A DNA stretch of 64,000 nt from Dichotomocladium elegans (lineage: Eukaryota; Mucoromycota; Mucoromycetes; Mucorales; Lichtheimiaceae). Below the pieces are notes generated by a model. It ran no database searches. It saw only the letters and a list, made by a program, of their open reading frames with translations, and was not told the origin of the DNA. The stretch lies in NCBI GenBank assembly GCA_025716815.1, contig JAIXMN010000003.1, forward strand, positions 868,001 to 932,000, written 5' to 3'. Below, piece by piece: positions 12,962 to 27,196 of the stretch. Within the stretch, counting starts at the first letter, position 1. Every line of letters begins with the position of its first letter. A program made the translations under genes and the position numbers.

Positions 12962-13918
12962 TTAATTGAGAAGATTTTGGATTTGCATGACGTGGGATGG
13001 AGACGAAGAATATGATCTGTTTGGTGGAGAAGGTTGAGGAGGTGATGGTGCTGATGATAGGATAATAGGTGACTGTATGGGATTGGAGGGTAAATCAAGG
13101 GCGGTCGCTTCCGAGCTTAACGCCTGCTGTGATGTCGATTCTGATAATGAAGGTTGCCGCTGTTCATCTCCAGAGATCTTCATCCTTATCTCGCGAGGTT
13201 CTTTCCGCCGCGATATTGAAGTCATTCCTCGCGCGAAGGATCCATTTTTGAATTTTTCCATATAGCTCGGATCCACGGTCCAATACCCGCCCTTGCCGTG
13301 CGGACCAAGCCCGTCCATCTGCACCTTGGGGATCTTTTTGAAGCATTGATTGAGAGACAGGTTGTGTCGTATGGTGTTCTACACAATCAAGAATCGCCGG
13401 TCAACGGATTGAAAGGGGAGGGTCGTTTCAAGATGTGGGCATTTGATTACCTGCCAGCCCGTATCATTAGCGTCGTAAAGCGCCGGGTACTTGTCCATGA
13501 TCCATTTATATATTTCCTGAAGCGTCATGCGTTCATCTTCTGACTCGAGGATGGCTTGTGCTATAAGTGATGAATAAGAGAACGGTGGACGCCGCCGCTT
13601 GCGAGGCGGTTTGACAGAGTCGGGTGACACGGGAATGAAGGATTCTGAGACGATGAATTGCTGTAGTTGCTGTTGCTGTGCTTCGGAAGGATATTGCTTT
13701 ACTGAGGCAACAAGGCGGGGATGCCGTAATGCAACAGGAATGCGAGGTGGGTACTCGACTGCAGTATTTGGAGGTGTATTTAACGGTAATCGCAGAATGT
13801 TCATGTGATGGCATTGTGAATTTGTACGGTTGACTTTGGCACTGTTGCTTCTGGCACTATCACTGCTGCAGCCACGAATGTCAGGAATGAAACTAGACGA
13901 ATCGCCGAACTGGGTCAT
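12962..13918 (-). CDS. Forkhead (winged-helix) transcription factor
   Basis: Two exons. Exon 1 (13918 to about 13453) begins [10 protein letters not shown] and has a Pro/Gln-rich N-terminus, a basic PRKRRRPP patch that may act as a nuclear localisation signal, and the first half of the forkhead domain ([31 protein letters not shown]). Exon 2 (about 13380 to 12962) resumes exactly in the recognition helix, [17 protein letters not shown], then [10 protein letters not shown] of wing 2. The C-terminus is Ser/Pro-rich and ends NLLN plus stop. The protein is about 295 residues with the domain central. Fungal forkheads control the cell cycle (Fkh, Sep1), ribosomal protein genes (Fhl1) and other programmes. 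No FHA domain is visible, so this is not an Fkh1/2 or Fhl1-type protein. Paralogue assignment is not possible by eye. Confidence 0.9.
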
Positions 13919-15908
13919 TCGGTTTTAAGAGAGATATGGAACAGGGAAGATACACAGAGACTTGTACCATATATGAAAACTTTTTTTTTACGTTTCCTCC
14001 ACGGCTATACCCCGAAAAAAAAAGCAGGCAGATACAGTGGTTTCTTTATCTTTTTGGGTGTCAGACCTTTTAAATGCCCGAGAGACAGAATAAGAGAGGG
14101 GCAATGAACAAAACAACCGGGAGTCGCCGAAAGCAGAGCCACCCCATCCAACCCATATTTTTGATACCAAATAGGATTGTGCTCTCTCTCTCCTTAAGAA
14201 TCCAGTCTGTAAAAGGATCAAGTGACCGTGGCCCTGGAGTCTTATTTGCCCACTTCTCCCGGACGTGTTTCCCTCACCCCGCACACCTCCCTTAATGCGT
14301 CACTCTGCAAAGACAAGTGAAATCACACTAATTTGGTCAAACGGATCACCTGATCTTCACCTATTAGAAACTCTACTTTCACTCTTCCCAATTACACACT
14401 TTTCCGAAATCATAAGTCGCATGCCATCATTAGAAAGCAATGTATTGAGCTACCGTCGGCCAAACATAACATGGTGCATATTATATGTGGCAGCCCATGA
14501 CTCACGCAGGACAACGAGTCTGCATTATCGAAGCCTGTGTGGGGTTTGGAAGATCACAATGGACAGTCGAAATACGGAATAAGCTCGGCCGCAAAAACGG
14601 CAATATAAAAGAGGAAGCAGCAAACGCATTGCGGGACATCGAATACAGAAAAGGGCCCTGGGTTAACTGCTGGCTCTCAAGACATGCGAATGATTCTGGT
14701 TGTTGACATCGTTCGATGGTCGCCCGCATGCCCTTCGGAAGACTAAAATGCATAGACAAGGAGCTCCGATGGATACCTGAAACGGTTCCAACGAATGGTG
14801 GCTTGAAACACCACGTTCTGGGGAGGAGGTGGGTCCCGTTGCCAGATTAAAAAGGGCGGGAAAAAGGAGGGGCCTTCTTGTCGAAAAGGCGAGACTTCCC
14901 CAAACGACGATGGTTGGGTTCTAGAGGCATCAGGAGAATATATTTTCCATAGAATTTGCAGAGAGGCCCGGTGCTCGGTGGGGGGGGGGCGGGAGCCATG
15001 CCAGTCCTTTTCCATGTCGGCGGCTCTCGTGGGCCATGAAGTAACCCCGCATCGTAGAGCAGAAAATGGGCATGGGAGAGACACTTCTCCCGTCTGACCC
15101 TGGGGCTGAGAACCAAGTTTCCTAGAGAGTTGGTCATATCCGAATCTTGTTGGACCTCTGGTTCCGCATTCGGTGGCGGCCTTCTCATCACGGGCAGCAA
15201 TAGCTATCTGTTTCCTTCTGGTCGACAGAAAGTTCCTAATCGAGGGCTACTCAAGCGAACGATCAACTGCTCATGACTATGCGGCTGGAAAGCCGTTCCT
15301 CATGGCTTGTTGCAACGAGCATACGTAGTAACCTGGACGAGGTGTTACGGATCGGGCTACTCTGGCGCGCGGCACTGGGGTACCTGTCAGCCCCACTACC
15401 CACCTCCCCCAATAGTTCAACTATTCTTCACAACCCGCTGCCCGCGGCGGGGGGAGGGCAAACGGCCTTTCGTTGGTTCCGTTTCAGGACGTAGTTCGAG
15501 ATGCTCCGTTGGGGGTGATATCCATTAGGCCTATCATTGTTTGGAGAAGGATCAAGAAATTGATTATAGAGCTGGAGCAAGCAGGCTTTTTTCTCTATTC
15601 GTGTTGTTGAATATGCTACGGCAAATCTGTGAGGATGTGACTTCAAGCACAGACAATGGTCCAACAATCTGCCTCGCGGCTTCTGTATTTCTTTTTGGTA
15701 CCTCTGATGTAAAGTCCACTAGAGAGACAGGCCCTACAGACAGAGGGGATGTTGAAGTCTCTTTCACAACTTTCATGGCTATTTTTATTGTCTTTGAGAT
15801 ACTGCATACCATGGGAGAAACTGTTCATTGCATGAGAATATCATAAAGTACGTATTACATAGTCGAATGAAATCAAATCTATTTTTACATAAAGAATCAT
15901 AAGATTTA
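13919..15908. other. Gene-poor interval upstream of the forkhead gene
   Basis: Two kilobases without a recognisable gene. Several 60-117 residue frames exist, but none has a family motif, and some overlap on opposite strands. A G-run (about ten consecutive G) lies near 14980. The left part must hold the forkhead promoter and the right part the 3' UTR of the GATA gene. Confidence 0.5.
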
Positions 15909-17792
15909 TTAAGGAGGCCGAGATGAAGGATTCAATGCTGATAGCTGGTGCTGTTGCTGTTGCTGTTGTTGGATCATATGTTGTAAGAATGCGGTCATTT
16001 CGCTCTGTTGGTGTTGGTGTTGCTGCTGGCGCTGTTTATTCATGGCATGATAGTTGGCTGCTGAGGCGATTAGAGGAAGGACTTCTGGCGGTAAGCTGTT
16101 GAGCTGGGATCCAATGGCCTCGAGGACAGCATAGACATTGGGAGGGAGCGGATTCTGGTGCGATGGCGGCGGAGATCCGCTCGCTGGAAGATATGAAGAC
16201 GGTGGCGAAGGAGTAGATGCAGTCGAGTATGAGGGAATGCGTCGTTGCCGCTTTGAGGTGGTAACGGCTGTAGGCGAGGAAGTGGTAGTGACGGCAGAAG
16301 CAACGACTGCAGCAGTAGAGGAGGACGAGGAGGAGGGGGGCGAGGATGATGCGTTAATGTGTGTGGAAGTATTAGGTGCTATGCTGAGGGCGCTGACGCT
16401 GCGACGGTGCTGGTCGGTTATGGATTTCGACTTTTGCTTTGCACTGTTGGCCGCACTGGCACTGGTGCGGTTACGCTTCTTGATGACGTCGGTTTTTAAA
16501 CTGAGAGGACGGACAACGCCGTGAAGTTTGAGGAAAAGACCACAGGCATTGCATAATGGTTGCCCTTGAGGATTGCGGCGCCAAAGAGGGGTTGTAGTGG
16601 TGCTACAGTTGGAGCACTTTGTCTTGCCGTCGCTAGTGGACAATTTACGGTTGGCAGTAGAAGAAGAGGCAGAGGATGCAGACGGTGGTGGCTCATTGAT
16701 AGATATCGGTGGAGGCGACGGCGACTGGTCTCCATGCAGGTTGTTATGTGATGACAATGGCTGCTGGTGGGGATGATGAGGCTGAATGCTGTTATTCGAA
16801 AACAGGGTCAAAAGCTCTTCAAAGCTTAGGCTCCCGGCGTTCAGTTGATCTTGTAAAAGAGGATGGTCAGGCGACATAGGAGTTGCAGGTGCTGAGGACA
16901 ATGGCGAACCAGAGAGTTCATAGTAAGGAGAGGGTGGGGAATAGAGACTGCTTGTCTGTGGCAGCATGTACTGTTCTGAGACGCTTGAGGGCGCAGAACC
17001 TGTATCAAAAGGGGGATGGTGCTGGTACAACGGATGGATCTGTGATTCGTGTGTAGAAAAGGCTGTAGACATGCTCCGATGGTCATATTGAAGCCGTCCA
17101 GGAGGCGGATCGTGCATAGCTGTAGATGGAAGAGCAGTGCAGTCGTAGGATGGTATGGGGATGCTTGTGCTTGGTGATAGTTGGGGGGAATGGCCCGCCC
17201 GTCGCTTCGCAGGCTGGGACGGATGAGAGACATGTAAGTAGTTGTTTTGCATGGATAGCTCCTCCTTTGCCAAACATACCGTACAGTGATGTAAATTGTC
17301 GGCACGTGCACTTCCAGTGACCATCACACTCTTGGGCTCGTATTCTTCTCGCAAAAAGTCCATCATATAGGGTGGAGCCGATGACGACAAGAGTCCAATT
17401 GTGTCATCGGGGATCGGTGGCTCTACTGAAGATGTCTGCTTGATAGCAATGGATTGTGCCTTTGGCCTTTCGATCTCTTCGATCATCTCCTCATCGTCGT
17501 TGTTACTCTTTTTGTCATTTTTATCATCATTGTTGTCATCATCATCCTTCTTTTTGTTCTTGAGTGTCATTGCCATCATCCGCCACGTCAGGTTTTCGAG
17601 ACGTGTACCATTGGGCAGGTTGTCCTTGGCCTTTGTGTACATCCTCCAGACTCGGCTCGCGAGCGGGTCTTTTTTGCCTTGCTCGTCGTCGACAGGCTCG
17701 CCCGCGGATTCAGACGAAGCTGGGAACAAGGGATCTGCGAGGATCTGGTCAGCAATGACTGATATTTGCTTGTTTTTGTCCTTTTGCGGCAT
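15909..17792 (-). CDS. GATA transcription factor, AreA/Nit2/Gln3-type nitrogen regulator
   Basis: Single 627-residue open frame without introns. Near the N-terminus (about residues 42-78) it has [17 protein letters not shown] and [12 protein letters not shown], the conserved N-terminal block of fungal nitrogen GATA factors. An acidic Asp/Asn/Lys stretch follows, then a long Ser/Pro/His-rich region. One GATA finger lies around residue 390 (CSNC-x17-[23 protein letters not shown], then [20 protein letters not shown]). This loop and C-flank match AreA/NIT2. The C-terminus has poly-Ser and poly-Gln/His runs. AreA-type factors activate permease and catabolic genes when preferred nitrogen is scarce and bind GATAAG. 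A likely target, the ammonium transporter at 62.6 kb, has several such sites. The assignment rests on the finger plus the N-terminal block. The exact orthologue is not proven. Confidence 0.9.
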   Translation of the reverse strand: MPQKDKNKQISVIADQILADPLFPASSESAGEPVDDEQGKKDPLASRVWRMYTKAKDNLPNGTRLENLTWRMMAMTLKNKKKDDDDNNDDKNDKKSNNDDEEMIEEIERPKAQSIAIKQTSSVEPPIPDDTIGLLSSSAPPYMMDFLREEYEPKSVMVTGSARADNLHHCTVCLAKEELSMQNNYLHVSHPSQPAKRRAGHSPQLSPSTSIPIPSYDCTALPSTAMHDPPPGRLQYDHRSMSTAFSTHESQIHPLYQHHPPFDTGSAPSSVSEQYMLPQTSSLYSPPSPYYELSGSPLSSAPATPMSPDHPLLQDQLNAGSLSFEELLTLFSNNSIQPHHPHQQPLSSHNNLHGDQSPSPPPISINEPPPSASSASSSTANRKLSTSDGKTKCSNCSTTTTPLWRRNPQGQPLCNACGLFLKLHGVVRPLSLKTDVIKKRNRTSASAANSAKQKSKSITDQHRRSVSALSIAPNTSTHINASSSPPSSSSSSTAAVVASAVTTTSSPTAVTTSKRQRRIPSYSTASTPSPPSSYLPASGSPPPSHQNPLPPNVYAVLEAIGSQLNSLPPEVLPLIASAANYHAMNKQRQQQHQHQQSEMTAFLQHMIQQQQQQQHQLSALNPSSRPP

Positions 17793-20637
17793 AACGGAGA
17801 GTAATACGAGGATAGTCGAAAAAGTGGGGGAAGAGGAGGAAGCAAGGAAGGAAGAAAAAGGCCGTGTTTTGCAGATGCGTAGTCTCGGAGAGGAGCGATT
17901 TTTTTTATGTTGCGCCCCAATTTTACAATACCAAGGACCATCCGTTGCTGGGAGGCGAAAAGGGAGAGAGCGCGGTGAGCTTGCCGATGGAATTTAAATG
18001 TCCGCGTCCGACTTACAAACGGGTATCACAACCAAACACACATGTGGGCGGGATGGGGGAGCCACTGGCGAAAAAAGGAAATTTGTTGATAAGGCATGAG
18101 GTGTGTCTTGGGAGTGGGGTCTCAGCTTACAACCTTCTCGCACAATTTTCTAACTCTTTAGAGATCAGCCCGATCGTCTCCGACTGAGATAAGAATACAA
18201 GATGCAGGCGCGTCATCGTAATGCAGAGATCCCTCGTTGCTGCTTCTGGCGGCTGGTGCTGCCATTTGTTTTGCTTCAGCTTGCCTTTTTCATAAGGAAA
18301 CAAAGCAAGTGCGGAGCGTACCCCCCTACTTCCCCAGTCTTTGCCTGTGACCAACTCATTCTTTCATGTGTTATCTTATACGATTAGATGGTTACAAGCT
18401 TTATCAGCTCTCTTCCTAAATAATCCTTATCTCTCATCCGTTTTCAGAAAAAAAAGTTCGTGTCACGATGGATTCCGTTCTTTTCAGTCGTCACATGAGA
18501 TCGCACTTTGCTTCCCCTCTCGTATATCCGTCTACTGCTTGCGGACCTGAATACATACTCTCTCCCTCCCTCTCTCTCTCTCATACTTACACGTGTTTAG
18601 GGTAGCAGAGACATTATTTCCTTCTCTCTCGTTATTTAAGCCAATTCTTCTTAGCTTAAATTCGGCAGATGGATCATTTACCTGTATTAATGATGCATCC
18701 GACATTTGTTCCTATGCAACTGCATGCTTGAATCCACCATCTTTTCTCGTCCTCTAGAACCTGCATTACAGGTAATATTGCGATGAACAGCAACCGATGA
18801 TCATCTGACACGGCAGTCGTTAACCAAAACTGGGTCGGGTGGTTTCTTCAGATGGTAGTAATAACAACAATAACGTATACGTGGAGGCGGATGGTATGGC
18901 AACAACTGGGTAGAACGTCACCACCATATTATATGGGAAATTTCTTTCGTCAGTTGCTCGCACTGCTCATCTTTATTTCTGCTCTTTGATTAAAATTAAA
19001 CATATCACCGCAGTTCTCATTAGTTAGCTTTTTTTATTTGCATTAGAAAACATCCGCATCAATCCCAAAAAAGAAAGTCAACCACCAATCGGCGAAAAAT
19101 GATCACAGACGCTTTTGGTAATGATTTACTTGGAATAAAAGATAAGATAAGCGACGATGTCAGACCAGACGGGTACAGATGGCACTGAGTATGCGGACAT
19201 TCACATGAAGCACTTTTTCCTTGGCAGGAACATGCCGTTGAGAGAAGTGAGATACTAAACAAAAGAACAACAGGTCTACAGCTATACTTTACTAGTGCTC
19301 GTGGGTTAGAAAAACCAGATGATTACCAAAGGAAGAAAAGCTTGCATTCCCACAAGTCCTTCCCCCACCCTGCTGGCGACCATGAACATGCACTTTTAGC
19401 GCTGAAAGGCGTGCGTCACTTTTCCGATGTGCGAGACATTTGGTACCCTAGATACTTTCATCAATTCGCCGCCATCGCTCGAATAAGCTTCTTATTTAAA
19501 GTATGATCGTGTGACTTGCTAGGTAGTAGATATGTCTATATGAGTTAAATGCATGTGACTCAGCAACAACACTGAAGTACGTATTGCATAATCACCAGAG
19601 TATCAGAATGTATACCTTAAAACAAAGTGGCATGAGCCATGTAATTTATGCTCGCGTATCTTTATGCTCTTGTTACAAGAAGACTGATATGTATAGAAAC
19701 AGAGGGACTTGAAATAGCCTGTTGTTATTGTGAATCATCTTATCAGGTCTCCCATTCACGTTTAAACATCCGATGTATCACGTCATATTACGCCCGGATA
19801 TTAGCCTATCAGAGTGGCTCTATAATTTGAAATCCTACGACTGCTGGTTCTCATACGTTGGTCAATCTTAACAGTAAGCAAGCTCCATAGAAGAGACAAG
19901 ATACCAACCGGAACCGCTTTCCTTTCCTTCCGACCCCGCTCTTCGCCAGGCTGCTCCTTCCTGTTCGCTCTTCTTAGTGCTACCCTTAGTCCATTGCCTC
20001 CCGACTATCGCCGGGCAGTATCAGAGCAAGAGCGTAAGATCAGAAGCCAACGCCTAATCCTTTTGATTTTCATATCCTTAGATCTATGGGTTTCTTCTCT
20101 TTGGTTATAGCTCTCTTTATACATATAGTCTATCAGCGGCATTGTATGCGTTAGAATTCCAGTTTTATCTTTCTCGATTCGCATGACGCGAAGATTCTGT
20201 TGGTACCTATTCAAGGCTACAGTGACCTGGACAGCAAATGTCAACATACCTATGGAGGCCTATTGATTGTCACCCTGGACTTGGTTATCTTACAAACATT
20301 ACTCCAATGAATTCCCGCATATAACGCACTGCCTTATTGTTGGTGAGCAAACCCTATTACTGTCATATAAACCTGAGCTTATACATATAACATTGTACAA
20401 GACGAGTCAGACGTTTGATAATGCGTTCGTAGACACTTCCGGAGGGATTGAGTTAGCCCTACGGGGATTATACAAAAAGCGGTCTCGCGATGAAATCTGA
20501 AAAGTTAGGAATAGGCTGTCTAATTTTTTTTTACGCGGCAACTTGCTGAATTCGCCATATGCGGACTGCGGCCACTGCCTTGAAATTTTAGAGCGTCCTA
20601 AGCAGACTCCGCAGCCACGTCCTTTACACAAGAACCG
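17793..20637. other. Long intergenic region (GATA factor / RBM22 divergent promoters)
   Basis: About 2.8 kb without a supportable gene. It separates the divergent GATA-factor and RBM22 genes. Pyrimidine tracts (ctctctccctccctctctctc near 18560) and AT-rich stretches are present. Only short motif-free ORFs were seen. Its length upstream of the regulator fits a long 5' leader or complex promoter, which is inference. Confidence 0.5.
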
Positions 20638-22171
20638 ATGAGTGGATTGCAAAAAGCAGACATCAATAAGCAACAATGGGAAGAAGCGGTAAATTGTCAC
20701 TGCAATCATATATTTCTATTGAATATGCTCATGGATGCTGCTAGGAATTTCCAATTGTATGCGAGACTTGTCTTGGTGACAATCCTTATGTGCGAATGGT
20801 AATTGCATGCCGATTGATCTGACTCAACTTTTACTTGCTTAATAACTTTTCCTTTCCCATCTTAGACCAAACAATCATATGGTAAAGAATGCAAGGTAAA
20901 TGATATAACGATGTGATCCAACGGCATCTGAATAACAAAGATCTAGATCTGTTCGAGACCATTTACTGTTTTCCGCTGGCTGCCCGGTACCAACATGCGT
21001 TACAAGAAAACTGAGATTTGTCAGGTTTGCGCCAAGCTGAAGAATGTATGTCAGACCTGTGTGCTTGATCTGCAGTATGGTGAGTTGGTAATAGTGGAGC
21101 ATGAGGAAATGGGCAACATCATGCTACAGGTGCTGAGCATATTTCACCAGGAATACCTGTGCAAGTGAGAGATGAAGCGTTGAATAGACATTCGGAGGCA
21201 CCCAACACGGACGTAAATAGACAATATTATGCGCAAAATATTGCTGGAAAGGTAAAGAGGATAGTGTGTTCTCCCCGTGGTTTTGCTCGGGGTCGTAATC
21301 GACGCCATTCTCCTTAGACTGAAGACGAAAAGAGCTCATACGATCCTGGCAAGCTCAATCCCTCAAGCCGCGATATCCTCCGACGATTAGCTCGAACCGA
21401 ACCGTATTATAAACGTAATAGGCCACACATTTGCTCTTTCTTTGTCAAAGGAGAGTGTACTCGCGGTTCTGCGTGTCCTTTCCGCCATGAGCTCCCAGGA
21501 GATTCTGAGCTTGCGCAACAGAACATTAAGGATCGTTACTACGGTCAGAATGATCCTGTCGCGATCAAAATGATGAGCAAAATGCGTCACATGACATCAG
21601 GTCTGACGCCTCCGGAAGATAAGACTGTGGTACATGCTTTGCAGGCTGTAACGAGTGTGATATCTGTTTGTTGACTTTTTGGCTTTAGACCTCACTTTTT
21701 GTGACGGGCGTGGAGGAGACTATCACAGACATGGACTTGAGGTAAAACTATATACATATATTCCTAATTAGTGTGAGCTCATCGTCTATGTAGAGAATAC
21801 TTTTCTCAGTATGGCCAGCTCAAGTCCGTCGTTGTCGTGCACAAATCGAAGTGCGCTTTTATCAACTTCGCAACGAGAGAAGCTGCAGAAATTGCAGCAC
21901 AACGCATTGCAGATGCTGGACTTTCCTTGAAGGGACAAGTGTTGCGTGCAACATGGGGCAAGGCTAGACCCCAAGGACCTAACTCAGACAAGAAGCAAAA
22001 GGGTAATGATGGGTGATATTGCATTGTGCGCGGGAAAAGATACTAACGGTTTCATGTATAGCAACGACCGTTGATTTGGGTGCTATGCAGCCTCCTGCCC
22101 CTCCATCAGTGAGCGGAACATCTGCCAAATACCCTAGCCAAGATCCTACTGCCAGAGGATCGAACGTGTAA
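20638..22171 (+). CDS. RBM22: Pre-mRNA splicing factor RBM22 / Slt11 (Ecm2)
   Basis: Exon 1 is [17 protein letters not shown] (20638-20688). It splices to [18 protein letters not shown], then [44 protein letters not shown], and [18 protein letters not shown], which enters the CCCH zinc finger ([19 protein letters not shown]). It continues [15 protein letters not shown] and PPEDKTV, an RRM ([30 protein letters not shown]), and a short tail including YPSQDP. The order of N-terminal zinc ribbons, CCCH finger and RRM is diagnostic of RBM22/Cwc2-Ecm2-family proteins, which contact U6 snRNA and the intron in the catalytic spliceosome. The start was chosen upstream of the internal ATG at 20676 because the in-frame QQWEE motif matches the family and exon phase fits. 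The stop is at 22169-22171. Confidence 0.93.
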
Positions 22172-22749
22172 AAAAAGGAAAAGCGCGGTAGTCCTGATTC
22201 TGGAAATTTGTGTTTATTCATGCAGTATCGTAGACAATGTTAATAAAATAGTCAAAGTTCTCAATCATCTGTCGTCCCCTTTGTGGTAACCAATGTTTTA
22301 CGACCATGTCTTGCTGTTGCCGACGTCGACAATAGTCATTTATTATTATGCGGCTTCCATTTGCGTGTGCCTGCTAAGACTTAAACTACCCGCCTACTGA
22401 CTTTGTGCAAGCTTTTTAGCTCTTGCGTAACAAACTAATTTCTGGACATGAATAGAACAAAAGAGATGCATTCGGTAACCAGGTTGTGTTGTACATATCA
22501 AATGTCTATTCTTTTACCTACCAATGCTCCGTCCGACTTCACTTAGAGATTATCATCGTCGGATAGTTGTTTGAAAACAAGGATGAAGGCATTCAATATA
22601 CACTTGTGGAAGATTTACTTCGACCGATGATCCCACTCTTGGTTGTAGACAGGCAGCGTGGTCGAATAGCAGGACTACAGCAAATCGCTTATAGCGCATG
22701 ATTATAATTTCCATCAACCACTGTTCCTTAAAAATAATTGATGATAGGA

Positions 22750-23995
22750 ATGGACATCTGTAAAATAAGCAGATTATGGCCAGGGTGTATCAATAGACAC
22801 TGATTGGACAACGTCGATAGTTCTAGTTCTCCAACTAAAGAATTAATGGACCTTCATATGTTCATACTTATCCATCTCATCCATCGTAGCCTTAAGGAAG
22901 CTGAATAATGTCCAGTTACAATTCCTCTGCTCGCAACTTCAGATTGACCTATCCTCTTTCTTTTCTTGGTTGGTGGCTGCGGGAGTTCCAAGCTACATTT
23001 AATGATGCCTGATACTGAGATTGCTCCCAAGATTGTGGTTGTATTTGCTCTTGTCTTTGGTACTGTAACCACTGCAGGAGTCCCTTTCTTGGACCATGGC
23101 ATGCTGCGTTTCATATCGATATGGAATCCAGACTCATCGAGAAAAATGCAGATTTTTCTAAAAGTCGACATCGGTCCTGTCCCATCTGCGCACCCAGTCA
23201 AGACGCTCTTGGATCTTCGCAGCGCTAGTCCTGTCTACAGGCTGAACCGAGCCATTTTCAATGACAAGTTGCATCCGTTTTCCCTAAATCGATGGAGTGT
23301 CGTTTTAGATACTTTGAGACCATCAAATCTTTGAAGCGATTGTTCTAGAACAACGAAGGGATTCTCATCAATGCATTCTAAAATAACGCTCTTATGCTCT
23401 TCATTGAGAATACGTGAACGACCCCTCGCTTTAGGTTTCTTAAAGATGCTGCTAGGGTCTTTCTCGTACTGTAATCCCCATCGCTGGACTGAACGAACAT
23501 GGATTCCGAGCAGCGGATGCACTCAAGACCTTCTCAAACATCCGTTTGACAAATCTGACCTTGTCTTGATCAGTGTATGCTGTGTAACTGCGCTTCTTTC
23601 ATCCGAATGTCTGTATCCTTTCGCTTGGAAATGAGTGTGGTAGTAAGATCAGAGTTGTCTCTGCAAGATATGCTACGCAGATAGTCAGTGCGAGAACAAA
23701 CGGATTGCAGAGAGTACATTTCTTCATCAACAATATAGTCCATAGATTCAGGACAGCCACGCTCATCAACGACATGAACCTTGGCCATCTTCGTAGAAAA
23801 AATCAAGCTTTTTTTGTGTGACATCTTTCGGTGGATGCATGTGACATTTGATCTGTCATCATGCGTCCTCCGGGCAAAACGCGATTTTATTTTTTTGATC
23901 CTGCGACTTTGATTTTGGAATACTGTTTGTTCTACATACTTCGTAAACCCGATTGCCACTGTCCAGTTTTTTTTACTCATCTGCATCATGCAAAA
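22750..23995 (-). mobile_element. Decayed IS630/Tc1-type transposon copy
   Basis: Read on the minus strand from about 23990. A leader contains AAGTCGCAGGATC and a recurring block near 23900-23830. Then follow MDYIVDEEMYSLQSVC, a helix-turn-helix region (HVRSVQRWGLQYEKDP, then NEEHKSVILECIDENPF) and a DDE_3-like catalytic region (IFLDESGFHIDMKRSMPW, TTTILGAISVSGIIKC), ending DEMDKYEHMK. The reading frame is broken into at least three pieces and the final catalytic portion is missing, so it is inactive. The same family recurs at 29.3, 30.0, 30.7, 31.2 and 41.4 kb. Terminal repeats were not identified, so the ends are approximate. It lies between RBM22 and the C2H2 gene. Confidence 0.8.
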
Positions 23996-24062
23996 TCAGA
24001 TGAATAAGAGGCAAAAACAAAGAAAGGTCTGATTATAGACATACCAAAGATGCTGTAAGAGT

Positions 24063-25320
<1,258 letters not shown>

Positions 25321-26997
25321 ATGACCAGCATGGAATTGACGACGAATTATACGCCTTCCAAGTTTGCAGCCGACAATGCGCTGACAGATCCCGCTGTTGC
25401 TGAAAAATACAAGCTTGCTGGTCACATTGTCAACGGTACGCTAGAGCGTTGATCTACCCGGACGATCTCGATCGACATGCTTACGATTTATGTCCTAGTT
25501 GTTCTCCCTCAGGTTATTGCTCGTGTAGCACCCGGCGTGTCTGCCTGCGACCTTTGCCAGTTCGGTGACGATCTGATTAATGCCCATGTAAGTATACAGG
25601 ATTTATATTTTATGATCGAGTGAGATCATGGTGCTGAGCGATCGGACACATTAGACCAGCCAAACGCACAAGTCAAAAGATAGAGGCGTTGCTGTTCCCA
25701 CCTGTGTCTCGGTCAACAATATTATTCAATATTCCTGCCCTACCCCTGAGACCGACTATACCTTGAAAGCCGGTGATGTGGTGAAGATGTAAGAATGAGC
25801 GAGGAGGTGTGAGGATTACCAGCGGATATTTATGCGAGATGTATTCTGATTGGGACATGGTCGTAGTGAGCTTGGCGTCCATATCGATGGCTACATCGCG
25901 ACAGCTGCTCACACTACTATTTTGAACCCCACTCCTCAACAGCCTATCCAGGGCCCCGCCGCAGATGTCATGTGCGCAACGCATTTTGCCGCTGAGGCTG
26001 CCATTCAAATGTTGCGGCCGGGTGTAAAGGTACCTGATTGAGGCCCATTTGATGTACATAGGGTCCAGCCTTGGCTTACGTCGTATTATCATAGAGCTCT
26101 GAAATTACGCGTGTCATTACTGAGATTGCTGCTTACTTCCGTTGCCAACCTGTTGAGGGAACTTACTCGTCGCCGATGAAGCGGTATGTTCTTCGCGCGG
26201 GTAGGGATATTGAAAACCGATTCCCCCAAGATATGACCGTTCAGGATTTGGAGAAATATGATTTTGTCATTGAGCCCAACCAGGTTTATCAAATGAACAT
26301 CGTCTTGACAAGCGGCGATGGCAAGGTACATAGCGACAGGATTGAAGATGTTGGTGCGAATAATAATCAACCCGATGAATATTTATACCGCATAGGTTCG
26401 GACAGCTGAGGAGAAGCCCCAGGTTTTCCAGAGAGACGTCAACAAGTCATATCAGCTCAAGCTCAAAGGTGCACGTATGGCCTATGCTGAAGTGAACGAC
26501 AAGTTCACTGTCTTTCCCTTTCCTGCACGGTAGGATACTTATCGTTATCGTGCGTTATTCAAAGTATCGCTGACTTCTTTTTGTTGTTTCTAGTGCTCTT
26601 TCGAGCAAGCAAGCGCGCCTCGGCCTCTCCTCTCTCCTCGCACACGAATTGATCAACCCTCTTTCTCCTATGCGTTCCTCCAAAGCATCTGATATTGTCT
26701 GTCAATTCAAGGCTACTGCTCTGGTTACGAATGATGGCGTTGTCCGTACTACAGCATTATTGCCTCTTCCTTTTGTTCATTCTCAGTACTGCATACCTGC
26801 ACAGACTGCTGCTGCACAAGTCCTTAGCGCTCCGTCTGTCGTCAAACTCCCAGTACCCAAGAAGCTCAGCGAAGTGAGCGTCGAGTTCGGAAAGCGTCGC
26901 GTTGAGGAGGTATGTATGGGATGATATATCTTGGAGTGAACTACTGATACCGACACGCTGTTTACTTTTGCAGACTGAGGATGTGGAGATGGATTAA
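25321..26997 (+). CDS. PA2G4: EBP1 / PA2G4 homologue (metalloaminopeptidase-like, non-catalytic)
   Basis: Starts MTSMELTTNYTPSKFAADN and runs through exons reading YKLAGHIVN, VSACDLCQFGDDLI, DRGVAVPTCVSVNNIIQYSC, DVVKMELGVHIDGYIATAAH and FAAEAAIQMLRPG. It continues VITEIAAYFRCQPVEGTYSS, RFPQDMTVQDLEKYDFVIEP and KAREARMAYAEVN-like sequence, then ends in a basic/acidic tail EDVEMD with TAA at 26995-26997. The pita-bread methionine-aminopeptidase fold is recognisable. The family (human EBP1, S. pombe Cdb4) has lost peptidase metal ligands and binds the ribosome tunnel exit and structured RNA/DNA. Five or six introns are inferred. It converges on the DUF4112 gene 200 bp downstream. Confidence 0.9.
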
Positions 26998-27196
26998 AAG
27001 AAAGCGCTGTACATATTATAATCACATATACTCTCTTTTTAAGAAACTATGCATGAACTAGACTCGACACCCTTTCCCCCTTTTTTCCCTCAGTTTGCCA
27101 AACCTCCAAGCGGGAAACAAAAACGAAGGGGATGAATAAATGCTATGAGCCCGCATTATTTGATATTACTAAACAATAGGTCCTGGGGTATATCGC

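Noticed and set aside
14743..15667. Several 70-117 codon frames in the forkhead-GATA interval
   Set aside because: Overlapping frames on both strands, no motif, no matching splice pattern.
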